DNA from: an uncultured Lachnospiraceae bacterium
Lineage (GTDB): Bacteria > Bacillota_A > Clostridia > Lachnospirales > Lachnospiraceae
Direction: 5' to 3'
Length of the DNA: 17,299 nucleotides
Assembly (NCBI GenBank): GCA_946630765.1
Contig: CAMOZF010000006.1
Location: 1-17,299 of the forward strand
The notes beneath the pieces were generated by a model. The model made no database searches, was not told the DNA's origin, and saw only the letters and a list, made by a program, of their open reading frames with translations. The translations under genes were made by a program, and so were the position numbers. This document shows, one piece after another, positions 14,683 to 17,299 of the stretch. The first letter of the stretch is position 1; every line of letters starts with the position of its first letter.

Positions 14683-17223
14683 TTATTCGGCGAAGAAGCT
14701 CCGCTCTTTTCCCTTAATGTACGCGTCCTCAGTCACGGCATAGGCGCCGGTGAGGCGGATGTCAGCCGAGGAAGAACCGATCAGCACGTCAAAACGGCCC
14801 TTTTCGACCTTCCAGCGCATATCCGTGGTCAGGAATGCCATCTGCGACGGATCGACCGTGAAATCGACCTTTTTCGACGCTCCCGGGGCAAGTGTCACGC
14901 GCCGGAAGCCCTGAAGCTCCTGCACGGGACGCGTCATCGAGGCAAATTTGTCCCGCAGATACAGCTGCACGACCTCGGTTCCTTCACAGTCGCCGGTATT
15001 TTTCAGGGTGAAGCTGATCCTGATCTTTCCGTCCGGGCGAACCTCCGGGATGGTCTCGGGCTCGTACTCTTTAATATCTGACGCTTCATAGCCTGCGCGT
15101 GTGCCGCCGAGGTTCTGGCCGAACTGTGCTTTCTTCAGCACCTTTTCAATGCCGCCGAGCTCTTCCTCCTGCTGCTGCGGCGTGCCGTTCACGGAAAGGC
15201 CCGAATACTCAAATGTTGTGTACGAAAGCCCGTGTCCGAAGAAATAGCGCGGCGTGTGCGGACAGTCGATATAATTCTGGAAGCCGATCGACATGCCCTG
15301 ATGCCAGGCGGAGCCGTTCGGATGATTGTAGTAGACCGGAATCTGGCCCGCTGTGTAGGCGACGGAAACCGGCAGCTTGCCGGAGGGATTCACAACGCCC
15401 CGGAGGACTTCCGAGACCGCCTCTGCCGTGCATTCGGAGGGGCTGAAGCACTCGAGGATTGCCGAGAGCTTCTCATCCGCGATGTCGGAGCTGATCGGGC
15501 GGCCGTCCAGATGCACGCCGACCATCGGAATGCCGAGCTTCGCCGCTTCCTCGATAAAACGGTCCTGACAGCGGGGCAGGTTGATATTTGTCCCGTCGAC
15601 GCCCTCGCCCATCGTCGCGATCGAGCTTGTGCCGTGCTTTCCGCCAAGCGTCAGAATGATCAGATCCGCGCCTTCGCAGGCCTGAAGCGCCTCGGAAAAT
15701 TCCGACTCGTCCGCGCCCGCAACCTGATAGCCGTGCGCGTAGGTGATTTCCGCATCCGGCAGGTCTTCACGAAGCTTTTTCAGGATCGTATCGACACCCG
15801 GCTTCGCCCAGTCCATGATCTCCCGGAACTTATCGGTCTCGCTGAATTCGACGCGGGTGCCGGGAATTCGCTTCACCTCGGAAGCGCCGTCATTCCCCAT
15901 GACGCCGGCCATCGAGCTCTGCGCGGCATACATGCCCTCGACAAAGGTGAACTGCGTATAGCCGCCGAAATAGTGATTCGCCCAGTCCGCGTGCGGGCCG
16001 ATCAGCGCGATCTTCTTCAGGCCCTTCTTCAGCGGCAGGGTGCCGTCATTTTTCAGGAGAATCAGGGATTCCCGGGCAGACTGAAGAGAAACCGCGCGGT
16101 CCTTTTCATCGTAGAAAATCTTGTCAAATTCCTCGTCGGGAAGCGCAAAGGGATGCTCGAAAAGTCCCATGCGGAACTTTGCCGTAAGTTCCCTCAGAAC
16201 CGCCTGATCCAGGACAGCCATGTCCGCTCTTCCGTCCTCGAACATCGCCTTCAGTTCTTTATTATATGCCTCCTGCATCGGAAGCTCGCAGTCCATGCCG
16301 GCCTTCATCGAAAGGTAGCCGGCCTCCTCGAGCGTCTCCGAAACGCCCTGAACATTGTGGATATTGGCGACCGCGCCGTAGTCTGAAATCGCGGCGCCGT
16401 TAAAGCCCATCTCGTCCCGAAGAAGCTCTGTAAGAAGGTGGTGCGAGGCCGAAGCCGGTACGCCGTCCATCGAATCATAGCAGGGCATGACGGCGTGCAG
16501 ATCCGAAAGGGCGATCGCCGCCTGGAAGGATTTGCCGTAGGTTTCCAGAAGCTGCCGGTCGCCGATATAGGTGCCGGAACCGTGGATGCCGCCCTCGCTG
16601 GAATGGAAGCCCATGAAATGCTTCGCGCAGGCGTCGGCATGAAGACCGCCGACCTCCGTCTCCTGCAGGCCCTTCGTCATCGCAGCGCCCATCGCGGCCG
16701 CAAGCGTCGGATCCTCACCGTAGGTCTCGCCGATCCGCCCGAGTCTCGGGTCCCGGTTCACGTCCAGCACCGGGCAGAGGATCTGCGTCATTCCGCCGGG
16801 AAGCTCCTGCCGCGCCGTGATCTGTCCGATCTTCTCCTCGAGCGCCGGGTCAAATGAAGCGCCGCGGTTGATATTTGCCGGGAAGCTGGTCGCGCCGATC
16901 ATCATCGAGCCCGTCAGACCTTCCATATGGAAAATCGCCGGAATATGGTGCGGCGAAAGTTCCATCACGATTTCCTGCCATTTCCGCTGCAGTTCGAGGA
17001 CTTCATGTACGTCGCGCCTTGTGCGCATAAAGAGCGCCGAAAGCTGTCCGACGCCGCCGGGCATCGCATATTTCATGCGGTCCAGCGTGCCCTCCGGCAG
17101 CATTTCAAAGGGAAAGGCGTAGCTGCCGATGACCTGGCCCATCTTTTCCTCCAGGCTGAGTTTCGAGAGGAGGTCCTGTGCCCGCTCCTCCGGTGATAAT
17201 GTCGCGTCTAAATACTTTTCCAT
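14683..17223 (-). CDS. Cytoplasmic GH3 beta-glycosidase (beta-glucosidase / beta-xylosidase type)
   Basis: A retaining glycoside hydrolase family 3 enzyme of 846 aa, which removes terminal beta-linked sugars from short oligosaccharides. The N-terminal barrel (about 15-345) contains PVLDVNRDPRLGRIGETYGEDP (about 151-172), the K201-H202-F203 sugar-binding triplet, and nucleophile D281 in AISDYGAV. The alpha/beta sandwich domain begins around LILLKNDGTLPL (388-399); E540 in MGEGVDG is the likely acid/base. FGHGLSYTTFEY (662-673) precedes a 50-residue polar insert with QQQEEE, then a C-terminal Fn3-like domain (about 734-830). No signal peptide is visible, so it acts on imported sugar. The ribosome site is weak (AAAGGAAC about 13 nt before ATG), but no better start is present. 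The promoter lies beyond the window or in the last bases. Glucosidase versus xylosidase activity cannot be decided. Confidence 0.95.
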   Translation of the reverse strand: MEKYLDATLSPEERAQDLLSKLSLEEKMGQVIGSYAFPFEMLPEGTLDRMKYAMPGGVGQLSALFMRTRRDVHEVLELQRKWQEIVMELSPHHIPAIFHMEGLTGSMMIGATSFPANINRGASFDPALEEKIGQITARQELPGGMTQILCPVLDVNRDPRLGRIGETYGEDPTLAAAMGAAMTKGLQETEVGGLHADACAKHFMGFHSSEGGIHGSGTYIGDRQLLETYGKSFQAAIALSDLHAVMPCYDSMDGVPASASHHLLTELLRDEMGFNGAAISDYGAVANIHNVQGVSETLEEAGYLSMKAGMDCELPMQEAYNKELKAMFEDGRADMAVLDQAVLRELTAKFRMGLFEHPFALPDEEFDKIFYDEKDRAVSLQSARESLILLKNDGTLPLKKGLKKIALIGPHADWANHYFGGYTQFTFVEGMYAAQSSMAGVMGNDGASEVKRIPGTRVEFSETDKFREIMDWAKPGVDTILKKLREDLPDAEITYAHGYQVAGADESEFSEALQACEGADLIILTLGGKHGTSSIATMGEGVDGTNINLPRCQDRFIEEAAKLGIPMVGVHLDGRPISSDIADEKLSAILECFSPSECTAEAVSEVLRGVVNPSGKLPVSVAYTAGQIPVYYNHPNGSAWHQGMSIGFQNYIDCPHTPRYFFGHGLSYTTFEYSGLSVNGTPQQQEEELGGIEKVLKKAQFGQNLGGTRAGYEASDIKEYEPETIPEVRPDGKIRISFTLKNTGDCEGTEVVQLYLRDKFASMTRPVQELQGFRRVTLAPGASKKVDFTVDPSQMAFLTTDMRWKVEKGRFDVLIGSSSADIRLTGAYAVTEDAYIKGKERSFFAE

Positions 17224-17251
17224 GATCTGAACCTGTTCCTTTTTTATTTTC

Positions 17252-17282
17252 TGTCATCCCGAGCGCAGCCGAGGGATCCTGT
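17252..17282 (+). repeat. Copy of the TGTCATCCCGAGCG dispersed repeat in the GH3 leader
   Basis: Begins TGTCATCCCGAGCGCAGCC and ends GAGGGATCCTGT. It shares the first 14 bases and the last 16 with the copy at 12862 and lies 28 nt upstream of the GH3 start codon. It is less palindromic than the 8277 copy. Its position could mean that it sits in the 5' leader of the GH3 mRNA. Confidence 0.7.
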
Positions 17283-17299
17283 CAGTAATTATTTATCAT

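Noticed and set aside
15232..16386. A 384-codon plus-strand open frame
   Set aside because: Antisense to the GH3 catalytic region, which is clearly real.
1..17299. CRISPR array, tRNA, rRNA or transposase genes
   Set aside because: No regularly spaced repeat array, cloverleaf or transposase motif was seen on either strand.

Overview
The window (about 17.3 kb, moderately GC-rich) reads as chromosome of a Gram-positive, Firmicutes/Clostridia-type bacterium, most likely a gut Lachnospiraceae-like anaerobe. The grounds are two lipoprotein signal peptides, strong AGGAGG ribosome sites, a YesM/YesN-type two-component pair, an LplABC-type sugar importer without its own ATPase, and a cytoplasmic GH3 glycosidase. 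The taxon is inferred from gene content; there is no rRNA or marker gene. All ten protein genes I support lie on the minus strand, so transcription runs from high to low coordinates.

Layout in transcription order: a GH3 beta-glycosidase (14683-17223); a 14-TM DHA2-type MFS transporter (13078-14487); a cytoplasmic alpha/beta-hydrolase-like enzyme with a C-terminal Ig-like region (10721-12829); an orphan 726-aa, highly charged helical protein (8367-10547); a CUT1 sugar importer operon of binding lipoprotein, permease and permease (8008 down to 4283); and a translationally coupled operon of sensor kinase, response regulator and a second binding lipoprotein (4146 down to 105). Hairpins resembling terminators separate most units, and promoter-like -10/-35 elements can be placed upstream of several.

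The left part forms one functional module. The kinase, regulator and extra binding lipoprotein look like a three-component sugar sensor placed directly downstream of, and probably controlling, the importer. Imported oligosaccharide could be cut inside the cell by the GH3 enzyme and de-esterified or otherwise processed by the hydrolase, but this link rests on proximity alone. The orphan 726-aa protein has no recognisable function; it carries a degenerate internal repeat and an acidic tail.

The intergenic regions are rich in dispersed hairpin repeats: a TGTCATCCCGAGCG-type family (8277-8306, 12862-12960, 17252-17282), a perfect 25-bp-arm palindrome (10666-10716), a 52-bp hairpin (8177-8228), and a short GCAGGCGAGTT motif at both 64-96 and 8162-8173. 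They sit only between genes, and several lie in the leaders of genes. No tRNA, rRNA, CRISPR array, transposase or prophage gene was found.
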